This document shows positions 1-7,042 of a stretch of 13,045 nucleotides of DNA, piece after piece. Below the pieces are notes generated by a model. That model saw nothing but the letters and a program-made list of their open reading frames with translations, searched no databases and was not told the origin of the DNA. Position 1 is the stretch's first letter. Each line of letters begins with the position of its first letter. Source of the stretch: Paracoccaceae bacterium (lineage in GTDB: Bacteria; Pseudomonadota; Alphaproteobacteria; Rhodobacterales; Rhodobacteraceae). The stretch covers positions 1-13,045 of the forward strand of contig WFQA01000135.1 of NCBI GenBank assembly GCA_015487255.1. The letters run 5' to 3'. The position numbers were made by a program, and so were the translations under genes.

Positions 1-858
1 CTTTTCGCGCTGGAGCGCAACCTCAGCCAGCTTGAAATGCGGGCGGTCACCATAAGGGACGCCTCCGCCAAGGCCGCGGCGAGCCAACTCAACATGGCCA
101 ATATTCAGGATGTTTTGTCCGGTTACGGTGCCGAGCTTCTGGGCGCGACCGAAATAAACAGCCAGCCTCAGGCTTTTGCCATTGCCAACTCGGCGCGCGG
201 CGCGCTTGACCGGATGGTCTCGGCGATCAATGCGCAATATGCCGGACAATCGCTTTTTGCCGGTGCGGGGGTTGATGGCGCGGCGGTGATTGATGCGCAA
301 ACCATGTATAACGATATTGTGGCGCTTACCGCCGCCGCACCGGATTCGACCACCGCGATTGCGGCGATTGACGACTATTTCTTCAACCCGGCTGGCGGCT
401 TCATGACCACCGGTTTTACCGGCTCGGCACTGGATGCACCGGGGGCCGAAATAGCCGAGGGCGAGATTGTGAACTATTCGCTGCGCGGCGATGATCTGGC
501 GATTCGCAATGCCCTGCGCAACGTGGCGATGGCGGCGGTGGCGGGTAATGGAGACCATGGCGGCTCCAATCAGGATGGCATGAACATGCTGCGCGAGGCG
601 GCGATTGGCGCGGTCAGCACCAATGACGGGCTGATTAACATGCGTCAGAGGCTTGGCTTCGTCGAGGAGCAGATTGACAACGCCTTGGCGCGTAACATTG
701 CCGAGGCATCGGCTTTTGAGATCAACCGCAATGCTATTGTCGCGGCTGACCCGTATGAAGCGGCAACCCGTTTTCAAGCCCTTGAGGGGCAGTTGGAGGC
801 GGTTTACCTGATGACTTCCCGGCTATCGAATATGAGGCTGCAAAACTATCTGAGGTGA
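1..858 (+). CDS. flgL: FlgL, flagellar hook-filament junction protein (5' end cut off by window edge)
   Basis: FlgL (HAP3) joins the hook, through FlgK, to the flagellin filament outside the cell. The frame is open to base 1, with 12 codons before the first ATG at 37, so the gene enters from upstream. The usual N-terminal helix of the family is missing, roughly 50 to 60 residues by comparison with typical lengths (an estimate). What is visible is a flagellin-like helical rod segment (about window residues 1-75), a variable beta-rich middle with repeated Gly/Ala, and a C-terminal helix ending in the Asp-Pro-Tyr-Glu-Ala-Ala-Thr-Arg stretch and a terminal Leu-Arg, which is characteristic of alphaproteobacterial FlgL. 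Its TGA stop (856-858) overlaps the start region of flgI, suggesting translational coupling. flgK probably lies just upstream (inference). A flagellin is less likely because the next gene is flgI and the C-terminus is FlgL-like. Confidence 0.88.
   Translation, partial: LFALERNLSQLEMRAVTIRDASAKAAASQLNMANIQDVLSGYGAELLGATEINSQPQAFAIANSARGALDRMVSAINAQYAGQSLFAGAGVDGAAVIDAQTMYNDIVALTAAAPDSTTAIAAIDDYFFNPAGGFMTTGFTGSALDAPGAEIAEGEIVNYSLRGDDLAIRNALRNVAMAAVAGNGDHGGSNQDGMNMLREAAIGAVSTNDGLINMRQRLGFVEEQIDNALARNIAEASAFEINRNAIVAADPYEAATRFQALEGQLEAVYLMTSRLSNMRLQNYLR
852..857 (+). promoter_or_regulatory. Shine-Dalgarno deciding the flgI start
   Basis: GAGGTG sits 6 bases before a TTG codon at 864. The same bases contain a GTG at 855, the first in-frame start, which has no good ribosome site of its own. 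The spacing favours TTG 864 as the flgI start. The site overlaps the flgL stop codon, so ribosomes ending flgL could restart on flgI. Confidence 0.55.
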
Positions 859-863
859 AACCT

Positions 864-1985
864 TTGAATAAAATTCTAACCACGTTGGTGTGCGCCAGTA
901 TGGCCGCGCTTACGGCTTTCTCCCTCCCGGCATTTGCCCAAGAGGTGCGGATCAAAGACCTTGTCGAGATCGACGGGGTGCGCGGCAATGACCTTGTCGG
1001 CTATGGCTTGGTTGTGGGCCTGAACGGCACCGGCGACGGGCTGCGAAACTCGCCCTTTACCGAAGAGGCGATGACCAACCTGCTGGAGCGGCTTGGCATT
1101 AACGTCACCGGCGAGAGTTTTCGCTCGAAAAACGTGGCGGCGGTGCTGGTAACGGCCAACCTGCCGCCTTTTGCCCGGGCGGGCGGGCAGATTGATATTG
1201 CCGTTTCCACCATTGGCGATGCAAAAAGCCTGCTTGGCGGCACCCTGATCATGACGCCGCTCAACGCAGCGGACGGGCAGATTTATGCCGTGGCGCAAGG
1301 CTCGGTGATTGCTGGCGGGGCGGTTGCAGGGGGGGCCGGGGCCACGGTTACCCAAGGGGTGCCGACCTCGGGGGTTATCCCCTCTGGGGCGCGGGTAGAG
1401 CGCGAGATCAACTTTGATTTTGCAGCAGTGCGCCAAATGCGGCTGGCCCTGCGCGACCCGGATTTCACCACCGCCGCGCGGATCGAGCGGGCGATAAACG
1501 AGCGGTTTGGGGCGCCGCTAGCACGGATGATGGATTCCGGCACCATCAGCCTGAATCTGAGTGCAACCAACGCCCCTTCGCCCGCGCATCTGGTGGCGCT
1601 GCTGGAAAATATCGAGATCACCCCCGAGCAGCGCGCAAGGGTGGTGGTGGACCAGCGTTCGGGCACAATCGTGCTTGGGGCTGATGTGAAGATTTCGCGC
1701 GTGGCGGTCTCGCAAGGCGGGTTGACCCTGCGGGTGGAGGAAACACCGATTGTGGTGCAGCCAAACCCGTTTACCATCGGCGGGCAGCCGATTGTGGTGC
1801 CCAACACCACCGCAACTATCGAGCAAGCGCCGGGCACGGCGATGGCGCTGGTGGAAACGGCGGTCTCCCTGCCTGAAGTGATCGAGGGGCTGAATGCGCT
1901 TGGGGTGGCTCCGCGCGATATGATTGATATTCTCAAGGCGATCAAGGCGGCCGGGGCGCTGCATGCGGAGTTTATCGTGCAATAA
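864..1985 (+). CDS. flgI: FlgI, flagellar basal-body P-ring protein
   Basis: FlgI forms the P ring around the rod in the peptidoglycan layer. It is exported by Sec, and the sequence has a clear signal peptide with a likely cut after Ala-Phe-Ala, just before QEVRIKDLVEIDGVRGNDLV. The adjoining GYGLVVGLNGTGDG stretch is the family hallmark. The C-terminus (LNALGVAPRDMIDILKAIKAAGALHAE) is also typical. The full frame from GTG 855 is 376 residues, and 373 from TTG 864, both normal for FlgI. I prefer TTG 864 because GAGGTG lies 6 bases upstream and the signal peptide then begins Met-Asn-Lys. The gene is coupled to flgL by overlap and followed after 48 bases by an unrecognised secreted-protein gene in the same direction. 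The FlgA chaperone that normally assists P-ring assembly is not in the window. Confidence 0.95.
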   Translation: MNKILTTLVCASMAALTAFSLPAFAQEVRIKDLVEIDGVRGNDLVGYGLVVGLNGTGDGLRNSPFTEEAMTNLLERLGINVTGESFRSKNVAAVLVTANLPPFARAGGQIDIAVSTIGDAKSLLGGTLIMTPLNAADGQIYAVAQGSVIAGGAVAGGAGATVTQGVPTSGVIPSGARVEREINFDFAAVRQMRLALRDPDFTTAARIERAINERFGAPLARMMDSGTISLNLSATNAPSPAHLVALLENIEITPEQRARVVVDQRSGTIVLGADVKISRVAVSQGGLTLRVEETPIVVQPNPFTIGGQPIVVPNTTATIEQAPGTAMALVETAVSLPEVIEGLNALGVAPRDMIDILKAIKAAGALHAEFIVQ

Positions 1986-2033
1986 GCTTGGCCATGTGCC
2001 TGCCCGGTGGTAATATCGGCCAAAGGTGGGCCG

Positions 2034-3266
2034 ATGGACAGCTTCAACATTAGAGTTTTGCCGGCACTTGTGGCAGTGGCCTTCATCGGGCTGCCTGCGC
2101 TTGGGCAAGCGCGCTTTGCCACGGTTGAACTGAGCAGCAATGCCGCACTTGCCTCAGCAAGCGTGGGTGATGTGCGCGCCTTTCAGCATGGTATAGATTT
2201 TGTGCAACTGCCAGAAGGCAAACAGGTGTTGATCTGGGCCTCATCCGGGGTGGTGCCGCGCGGCGAGGATGCTTCGGGCGAGTGGGTGCATGATGTGTAT
2301 TATTCATGGGTTGACCCGGCACGGCCAAAGATCAGCCCAACCCTGCTGATCAGTGCACCAGCCGCGCAGGAGCCGGCGAGTGCTGCCGCCACACCCGATG
2401 GCAATATCATGATCACGATGGAGGATGCCTGGAACGCCGGGAACAACCTCGCCCAGAGTTTTGCGGTTTTTGACCGGAAGATGCGCCCGGTGCTACCCTA
2501 CCAGAATATGGTTTTTGATGGCGGGCATTCGGGCCATGTCGCCGCCACAAACACCCGCTTTGTGGTGTTTTACTCAGAAGAGTGGGTGCCGGGTGGCGGG
2601 GTGGATGACCTTGGCTCGGGCGATGATGTGTGGTTGGCCAGCTATGATGTTGCGGGGCGAATATTGGCGCGGGTCCCGGTTGCGGTCGGGGAGCAAAGCC
2701 GGGATTGGTGGCCGCTGATTGCAGGCGGGGAGGATCGGGTTTTGCTGCTTTGGCAGCGCTTTGTGCCCGGCAAACAATACGCCCGGCTGATGTATCGGGT
2801 GTTTGACCCGGTGAGGAATGTCTGGCTATCGGCGCAGCGGCAACTGCCTGAAGGGGTACTCTATTATACCTATGATGTGCAATATCTGCCGGGGGTGATG
2901 GCGTTTATGATCGTGGCAACCAGCAAATCCGGCAGCGGAGTGGCGTGGTTGGTCGGGCCGGGTGGTGAGATAATGGCGCGCCGCGATGGCCTGCCCGGTT
3001 TTGTGCGCGAAGCCCAGCCGGCGATCCGGAATATGGGGGGTGGCCTGGTGCGGGTGGTTTACCCGGCCATACCCGACGGGTTGTCGGTTTTTGAGGTCTC
3101 AAACAGCAGCATCCGCCATGCGGGTAATATATCGATCGGCTATAATTGGCGCGGGGCCGGAAGTGACGGGATATTCACCTCCGATACCGGGTTGTTTTTT
3201 GTAAACCTCTCGCCCGCCGGGCTGGTGAGCGCGGTGGTCGAGCTTGGTCGATTGGCTCAGGAATAG
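2034..3266 (+). CDS. Uncharacterised exported protein, probable beta-propeller
   Basis: I do not recognise this 410-residue protein by name. The start chosen is ATG 2034, preceded by AGGTGG at 2024-2029; a GTG at 2007 in the same frame has no such site and would put hydrophilic residues before the signal peptide. Residues 1-26 form a Sec-type signal peptide (hydrophobic core 8-22, Gly-Gln-Ala cut site). The rest shows about six repeats, starting near residues 56, 118, 169, 226, 282 and 330. Each has a run of hydrophobic beta strand after a Gly/Asp turn (VLIWAS, IMITME, FVVFYS, VLLLWQ, FMIVAT, RVVYPA), then a second strand with Tyr/Phe-Asp and a short turn (YSWVDP, FAVFDR, LASYDV, YRVFDP). The last strands (380-404) and the first (27-50) could close a seventh blade. 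This pattern suggests a periplasmic or surface beta-propeller (inference). Its position in the flgL-flgI operon suggests a flagellar or envelope role, but no function can be read directly. Confidence 0.8.
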   Translation: MDSFNIRVLPALVAVAFIGLPALGQARFATVELSSNAALASASVGDVRAFQHGIDFVQLPEGKQVLIWASSGVVPRGEDASGEWVHDVYYSWVDPARPKISPTLLISAPAAQEPASAAATPDGNIMITMEDAWNAGNNLAQSFAVFDRKMRPVLPYQNMVFDGGHSGHVAATNTRFVVFYSEEWVPGGGVDDLGSGDDVWLASYDVAGRILARVPVAVGEQSRDWWPLIAGGEDRVLLLWQRFVPGKQYARLMYRVFDPVRNVWLSAQRQLPEGVLYYTYDVQYLPGVMAFMIVATSKSGSGVAWLVGPGGEIMARRDGLPGFVREAQPAIRNMGGGLVRVVYPAIPDGLSVFEVSNSSIRHAGNISIGYNWRGAGSDGIFTSDTGLFFVNLSPAGLVSAVVELGRLAQE

Positions 3267-3982
3267 CTCTGCACCAAAGCGCCCGCGATCAGCGACCAGC
3301 CATCGGCCAGCACAAAAAATGCCAGCTTGAAGGGCAGCGAGATCACCACCGGGGGCACCATCATCATCCCCATCGACATCAGCACCGCCGCGATCACCAG
3401 ATCAATGATCAGGAAGGGCAGGAAAACCAGAAACCCGATCTCGAACCCGCGCTGAATCTCGCTCAGCAAAAAGCTGGGCACAAGAATGCTGAGCGGGGTT
3501 TCGCCATCGGTCGGGGCGTAGGGGGCGGAAGCGATCATCAGATCGAGGGTTTCGGGCTGGACGCGGCCAAGCATGAATATGCGAAACGGGCCAAGCACAT
3601 TGTCGAGCGCGGTCTGGGTGTCGATCAACCCATCCATCAGCGGCACCACGCCGGTCTCCCAGGCTTCGGAGAATACCGGGGCCATCACAAACCATGTCAG
3701 AAATATCGCCAGGCTGACGATCATCATATTGGGCGGCGCCTGCTGCACCCCGATCGCCTGGCGCAAGATCGAAAGCACCGTGACCATGAAGGGAAAGCAG
3801 GTGACCATCATCGCAATACCCGGCGCGAGGCTGAGCAGGGTGAGCAGCACAAAAAGCTGCACCGATTGCATGGAGAGCGAGCCATTGCCCAGATCAAACT
3901 GCACCGACTGTGCCAGCACCGGGCTGGCGGCAAACATGGTTAACAGTGCCAGCAGCGTGGCACCAAAAACTTTAAAACCCAT
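3257..3982 (-). CDS. fliP: FliP, flagellar type III export gate protein
   Basis: FliP, with FliQ and FliR, forms the export gate inside the MS ring that passes rod, hook and filament subunits. The 241-residue protein has a cleavable signal peptide (about 1-24, Ala-Ser-Pro-Val-Leu-Ala then Gln). A membrane segment at about 40-60 leads into the conserved cytosolic stretch with Leu-Arg-Gln-Ala-Ile-Gly and Ala-Pro-Pro-Asn (about 73-85) and a second membrane segment (88-105). After a periplasmic loop come two C-terminal membrane segments with the Met-Met-Met-Val-Pro-Pro motif near 206-211. ATG 3982 is chosen; an in-frame TTG at 3994 is weaker. The ATG overlaps the end of fliN by 11 bases (3972-3982), so translation is probably coupled. 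The stop overlaps the end of the convergent propeller-like gene by 10 bases. FliQ, FliR and FlhA/B do not follow, so the export gate genes are split between loci. Confidence 0.95.
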   Translation of the reverse strand: MGFKVFGATLLALLTMFAASPVLAQSVQFDLGNGSLSMQSVQLFVLLTLLSLAPGIAMMVTCFPFMVTVLSILRQAIGVQQAPPNMMIVSLAIFLTWFVMAPVFSEAWETGVVPLMDGLIDTQTALDNVLGPFRIFMLGRVQPETLDLMIASAPYAPTDGETPLSILVPSFLLSEIQRGFEIGFLVFLPFLIIDLVIAAVLMSMGMMMVPPVVISLPFKLAFFVLADGWSLIAGALVQSYS

Positions 3983-4244
3983 TTTGCAAATCAACCACTT
4001 GCGTCAGGCGAACGCCAAGTTTGCCCTCTTCGCCCTCGATCTCCTGCAACTCGCCGCGCGCGATCAGCTTTTCACCGATATAGACCTCGACCGGGTCGTC
4101 AATCCGGCTATCAAGCGGGATGATCGCGCCTTGGGAGAGCGAAAGCAGTTCCGAGATCAGCGGCTTGGCCTTGCCAACCGAAATCGTCATTTCAACCGGG
4201 ACGCCGAGGAAGGCGTTTTCGCTTGGTTCAATGGTATCAGGCAT
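3972..4244 (-). CDS. fliN: FliN, flagellar C-ring switch protein
   Basis: FliN forms the bottom of the C ring with FliM and takes part in direction switching and docking of the FliH-FliI export complex. This 90-residue protein is essentially one SpoA domain (residues about 14-82): LGVPVEMTISVGKAKPL, then LLSLSQGAIIPLDSRIDDPVEV and the closing Gly-Lys-Leu-Gly-Val-Arg-Leu-Thr strand. It lacks the long N-terminal extension of enterobacterial FliN (137 residues), which is usual in alphaproteobacteria. ATG 4244 is chosen over an upstream frame opening at 4286 because it has an AGGGG ribosome site 6 to 7 bases before it and overlaps the fliH stop by 8 bases. The neighbours are the fliH-like gene upstream and fliP downstream. 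No fliM is nearby. Confidence 0.93.
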   Translation of the reverse strand: MPDTIEPSENAFLGVPVEMTISVGKAKPLISELLSLSQGAIIPLDSRIDDPVEVYIGEKLIARGELQEIEGEEGKLGVRLTQVVDLQNGF

Positions 4245-4827
4245 TTTGGACCCCTGTTTTTTGGGTGGTGGAGAAGAAGCCGTCAACGGCTGTGCGGATC
4301 TCGTTCAAAGCGGCATCCAGATCGATCTGGTCATATCCGCCCTGCCACTCGATCCGGGCCTGAAGCCCGTCAAACTCCGGCTCCGGCTCAACGCTGAAAT
4401 CGGCTTTCGACGGGGCGAGCAGGGCCTGAATGGCGCTGACCGCATCCGGGGCAACAAAGATCACAATCCGGCTTTCGGGCGATTTTTCACAGGCCCGGGC
4501 CACCAATTCGGATATTCCTGCCGCCAGCCCGTGATGGGCGCTTTGCGGCAGCACGGCTTCAACCAGTTTTTCGATCATTGGCCGCAGGGAATTCAGCATC
4601 GCCTGCCTGGCTTCGATTTGCGAAAACGACATGTCATTCAACGCTTCGAGAATCGGTGCCAGCGTGCGCAGCTTTTCGGCTTCATAGGCGCGGGTTGCCG
4701 CCTCGGCACCGCTTTTTACGCCGTCTTTGAACGCGTTTTCACGCATGGCCTCAAAGCTTTCAAACTTCGAGATACCTTTGCGGATTTCCGCGTCATGCGC
4801 GAAGGATTCCAGTTTAAAAAGGCCCAT
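4237..4827 (-). CDS. fliH: FliH-like flagellar export ATPase regulator
   Basis: FliH holds and regulates the export ATPase FliI and docks it to the C ring through FliN. The 196-residue protein is soluble. An N-terminal helical region includes one Gly-x-x-x-Gly spacing (Gly36, Gly40), which is characteristic of FliH. A long amphipathic helix runs through about 50-95, and the C-terminal alpha/beta domain (105-185) ends in ARIEWQGGYDQIDLDAALNEI, which matches the end of FliH/YscL-type proteins. Sequence conservation in this family is low, so the name rests on this pattern plus the position between fliF and fliN. The start ATG shares its A with the fliF stop (TAATG), a one-base overlap. The ATPase FliI is not in the window. 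Confidence 0.75.
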   Translation of the reverse strand: MGLFKLESFAHDAEIRKGISKFESFEAMRENAFKDGVKSGAEAATRAYEAEKLRTLAPILEALNDMSFSQIEARQAMLNSLRPMIEKLVEAVLPQSAHHGLAAGISELVARACEKSPESRIVIFVAPDAVSAIQALLAPSKADFSVEPEPEFDGLQARIEWQGGYDQIDLDAALNEIRTAVDGFFSTTQKTGVQNA

Positions 4828-6401
4828 TATGCAGGTGTCTCCTCGGTTTCAGCGGCGGTTTCTATCCAGTTTTGCAGCAAGCGATTGGTCTCGACCGAGC
4901 GCTCTGAAATAGCGGTGCGTAACAGATCAGCCGCGCTCGGGGCGCTATGGGTCAGGGCCAGCGGCTCCGCGCCATCGGGGGCGGGCAGCAGCCCCGCGGC
5001 CTGGGCTTGCCCGGCCTCGGTAGCGGTATCTTCAGGAGCAAGCGGGGGCAGTTGCGGCTGGGCGGTGAGCAGGGGTTTGATCACAAACAGGCCAAGCGCC
5101 AGCACCACCGCGCTCAGCACGCCAAGCTGCACCAGTGCCATGCCGTTATTGCTTAAAAACCCCGGAGAGCTGTCGACAAAAGTGCCGGCTTCGGCCGGGG
5201 TGACCATTTGCATTGATTCAATTGTCACCACATCGCCGCGCGCCTCGTCATAGCCAATCGCCGATTGCACCAAAAGCGCCAGCGCCGCCAGTTCCTCAGC
5301 CGAGCGCGGAGTAAAGGTTTCAACCCCGTTTTCCACACTGACAATATCATTGACCAGCACCGCCACCGAGATTTTGCGAATCGCCCCCGGCGCGCTCACG
5401 GTTTCGCGCAGGGTTTCGGACACATCGTAGTTGATCACCTCGCGGCTGCTGGACTGGTTGCGCGATTCTTCGGTTGAACTGCCCGCATCCCCGTCGGGCA
5501 GGTTGCTGGCCACGGTCACGCCCTGCGCGCCGCTGCCTTTTGAATTATCGGTCTCGTTGCGGGTTTCGGATGAAATCGCCACGCGTGATTCCGGGTCAAG
5601 CAGGCGTTCGGTCACGGTCTGGCTTTCGGTTTCGGCATCGACCATCACCTCCACCACCGCATTGCCGGGGCCAACCCTTGCCGCCAGTAACCGCTCGATA
5701 TTGTTGCGCATAGCGGCAGCGCGGGCATCCAGCCCATCCGCTCCGAGAACCGCACCGCCTTGCTCGGCGGCACTGAGCACCGCGCCTGAATCGGCATCTA
5801 TCACGGTCACATTTTCGGGTGAAAGCCCGTTCACCGCCGACGCCACCAGAAACCGCGCCGATTCGGCAAAGGCCGCAGGCAGGGCACCATTAACTGAGCC
5901 TATGGTTACCGAAGCAGTAGGGTTTGCATTGCGCTCAAACGGCCGGTTGGTGCCCGAGGCAATATGCACCCGCGCCGAGCGCACCTGCGGTGAAGAAACC
6001 AGCGTGCGGGCCAGCTCGCCCTCCTTGGCGCGCCAGTAAGCGGCGTCAAACATTTGCGAGGTGGTGCCAAAGCCGGAGAGGTTGTCGAGCAGCTCGTAAC
6101 CGGCAATGCCCGAGCCGGGCAGCCCCTCGGAAGCCAGCGAAAGCCGGGCCTGATCCCGCGCGCCTGCCTCTACATATATGGCGTTTGCGCGCACATCATA
6201 GGCAATGCCGCGCTGCTCCAGCGAGGTGATGACATCGCCGGCAACCGATGGATCCAGCCCGGCATAAAGCAAGGAGAGGCTTGGGGTGGTTGCCACCCGC
6301 ACCAGCCCAAGCACCGCCACCAGCGCCGCCACTGCGGCCAGCGCAAAGATGATTTTTTTGCGGGGATCAATACTGCTCCACATAGACGTCATTCCAATCA
6401 C
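4827..6401 (-). CDS. fliF: FliF, flagellar MS-ring protein
   Basis: FliF is the inner-membrane MS ring on which the basal body, C ring and export gate are built. The 524-residue frame shows an N-terminal membrane helix (about 17-35), then the YscJ/FliF ring-building domain (LYAGLDPSVAGDVITSLEQR, LPGSGIAGYELLD, ARVHIA; residues 42-210). A second ring domain follows, with a long Ser/Asn/Gly-rich loop at about 280-320. The second membrane helix is at about 422-443, and a cytosolic tail at 485-515 (ADLLRTAISERSVETNRLLQNWI) should bind FliG. The outermost start is GTG 6401; ATG 6392 and ATG 6383 are also in frame. ATG 6383 has a GGA 9 bases upstream, so the true start may be up to 18 bases inside. 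It leads the minus-strand unit fliF-fliH-fliN-fliP. A likely promoter with a CtrA-like box lies upstream. fliG, often next to fliF, is absent here. Confidence 0.96.
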   Translation of the reverse strand: MIGMTSMWSSIDPRKKIIFALAAVAALVAVLGLVRVATTPSLSLLYAGLDPSVAGDVITSLEQRGIAYDVRANAIYVEAGARDQARLSLASEGLPGSGIAGYELLDNLSGFGTTSQMFDAAYWRAKEGELARTLVSSPQVRSARVHIASGTNRPFERNANPTASVTIGSVNGALPAAFAESARFLVASAVNGLSPENVTVIDADSGAVLSAAEQGGAVLGADGLDARAAAMRNNIERLLAARVGPGNAVVEVMVDAETESQTVTERLLDPESRVAISSETRNETDNSKGSGAQGVTVASNLPDGDAGSSTEESRNQSSSREVINYDVSETLRETVSAPGAIRKISVAVLVNDIVSVENGVETFTPRSAEELAALALLVQSAIGYDEARGDVVTIESMQMVTPAEAGTFVDSSPGFLSNNGMALVQLGVLSAVVLALGLFVIKPLLTAQPQLPPLAPEDTATEAGQAQAAGLLPAPDGAEPLALTHSAPSAADLLRTAISERSVETNRLLQNWIETAAETEETPA

Positions 6402-6452
6402 ATTCTGTTTTGTTTCAAGCCAGCGGCCATTCAGGCCACAGCGACGTAATTT

Positions 6453-6481
6453 TTATCAATTTGAGGCAACAGATTTAACAA
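6453..6481 (-). promoter_or_regulatory. Candidate promoter of the fliF-fliH-fliN-fliP unit
   Basis: On the minus strand a -35-like TTGTTA (6481-6476) is followed after exactly 17 bases by TGATAA (6458-6453). The -35 overlaps the right half of the CtrA-like box, the arrangement seen at CtrA-activated promoters. The leader to the fliF start would be about 45-65 bases. This is read from sequence only; no start site is known. Confidence 0.45.
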
Positions 6482-6489
6482 TTAGTTAG
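6475..6489. promoter_or_regulatory. CtrA-like binding box between fliF and fliL
   Basis: TTAACAATTAGTTAG is TTAA-N7-TTAG, seven of eight core bases of the CtrA consensus TTAA-N7-TTAA with the correct spacing. On the minus strand it reads CTAA-N7-TTAA. It lies in the 139-base divergent gap (6402-6540), 51 bases before the fliL start and about 75 before the outermost fliF start. CtrA is known to activate flagellar genes in many alphaproteobacteria, including roseobacters. This single box may therefore serve both divergent units. The rest of the gap is AT-rich near the box; on the plus strand only a weak -10 (TATTAA, 6502-6507) is visible. Confidence 0.55.
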
Positions 6490-6540
6490 CTACCGGCGGT
6501 TTATTAAAAGAAAAGTTTGATGTGACGCAGGAAAGCAAAA

Positions 6541-7029
6541 ATGGCGGATGAAACCGAGCCTGAACCGACCGAAGAAAAGAAAAAGGGCGGTAAAAAAGGC
6601 TTAATAATTGGGTTGTTAGGGGCGCTGCTGCTTGGCGGTGGCGGTTTTTATGCAACCTATGCCGGGATGATTCTCGGCCCTGCCGCCGCGCCGAGCAACC
6701 ATGGCGAATCGGATCTGCCGCCCCTGCCTGAAATCGCGTTTATCGCGCTTGACCCGATGGTGATTTCACTGGGCAGCGCGGCCAGTTCGAAATTTTTGCG
6801 CTTTTCCGCGCAGCTGGATGTGGACCCGGCCAGCGAGGAAGCCGTGCAGATGATGCTGCCGCGGATCGTTGATGTGCTCAACACCTATCTCAGGGCGGTA
6901 TCGGAAGATGAGCTGGGCAAGCCCGCCGCGCTTGAGCGCCTGCGTGCCCAGATGCTGCGCCGCATTCAGGTGGTTACAGAACAAGGGCAGGTGAAGGACC
7001 TGCTGATAACAGAGTTTGTACTCGGATAA
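6541..7029 (+). CDS. fliL: FliL, flagellar basal body-associated stator regulator
   Basis: FliL is an inner-membrane protein whose periplasmic stomatin-like domain rings the MotAB stator and helps torque or stator engagement. The 162-residue protein starts with an acidic/lysine-rich cytosolic tail (1-19), followed by a Gly/Leu-rich membrane helix (about 20-42) and a periplasmic domain (60-162). That domain contains FIALDPMVISLG, KFLRFSAQLDV and the usual ending VKDLLITEFVLG. ATG 6541 has AGGA 8 bases upstream (6529-6532). It is the first gene of the plus-strand motor unit and is followed after 13 bases by a small membrane protein gene. It probably depends on the CtrA-like box at 6475. Confidence 0.93.
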   Translation: MADETEPEPTEEKKKGGKKGLIIGLLGALLLGGGGFYATYAGMILGPAAAPSNHGESDLPPLPEIAFIALDPMVISLGSAASSKFLRFSAQLDVDPASEEAVQMMLPRIVDVLNTYLRAVSEDELGKPAALERLRAQMLRRIQVVTEQGQVKDLLITEFVLG

Positions 7030-7035
7030 AGGAGG
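7028..7035 (+). promoter_or_regulatory. Strong Shine-Dalgarno deciding the start of the gene after fliL
   Basis: AAAGGAGG lies 7 bases before ATG 7043 and overlaps the last bases of the fliL stop codon. It favours ATG 7043 over the in-frame upstream start at 7016, which would lie inside fliL and lacks such a site. Confidence 0.75.
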
Positions 7036-7042
7036 GACCAGA

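Noticed and set aside
1283..2140. Minus-strand open frame (285 codons) opposite flgI
   Set aside because: It is antisense to an unmistakable FlgI and shows only Ser/Thr/Ala-rich low-information sequence.
3573..4397. Plus-strand open frame (274 codons) opposite fliP, fliN and fliH
   Set aside because: The minus-strand genes are clearly real and overlap each other as an operon; the plus frame lacks a ribosome site and domain pattern.
4120..5253. Long plus-strand open frame (377 codons) opposite fliN, fliH and fliF
   Set aside because: It lies antisense to three clear flagellar genes and its translation is rich in Arg/Ser/Gly without family features; it is a by-product of high G+C coding.
6425..6437. 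Small GGCC-ATTCA-GGCC hairpin in the fliF leader as a riboswitch or attenuator
   Set aside because: A 4-bp stem alone is too short to support a regulatory RNA call.
6402..6540. Sigma-54 promoter (TGGCAC-N5-TTGC type) for the divergent flagellar units
   Set aside because: No such GG/GC pair with correct spacing was seen in this gap; the CtrA-like box explains the region better.
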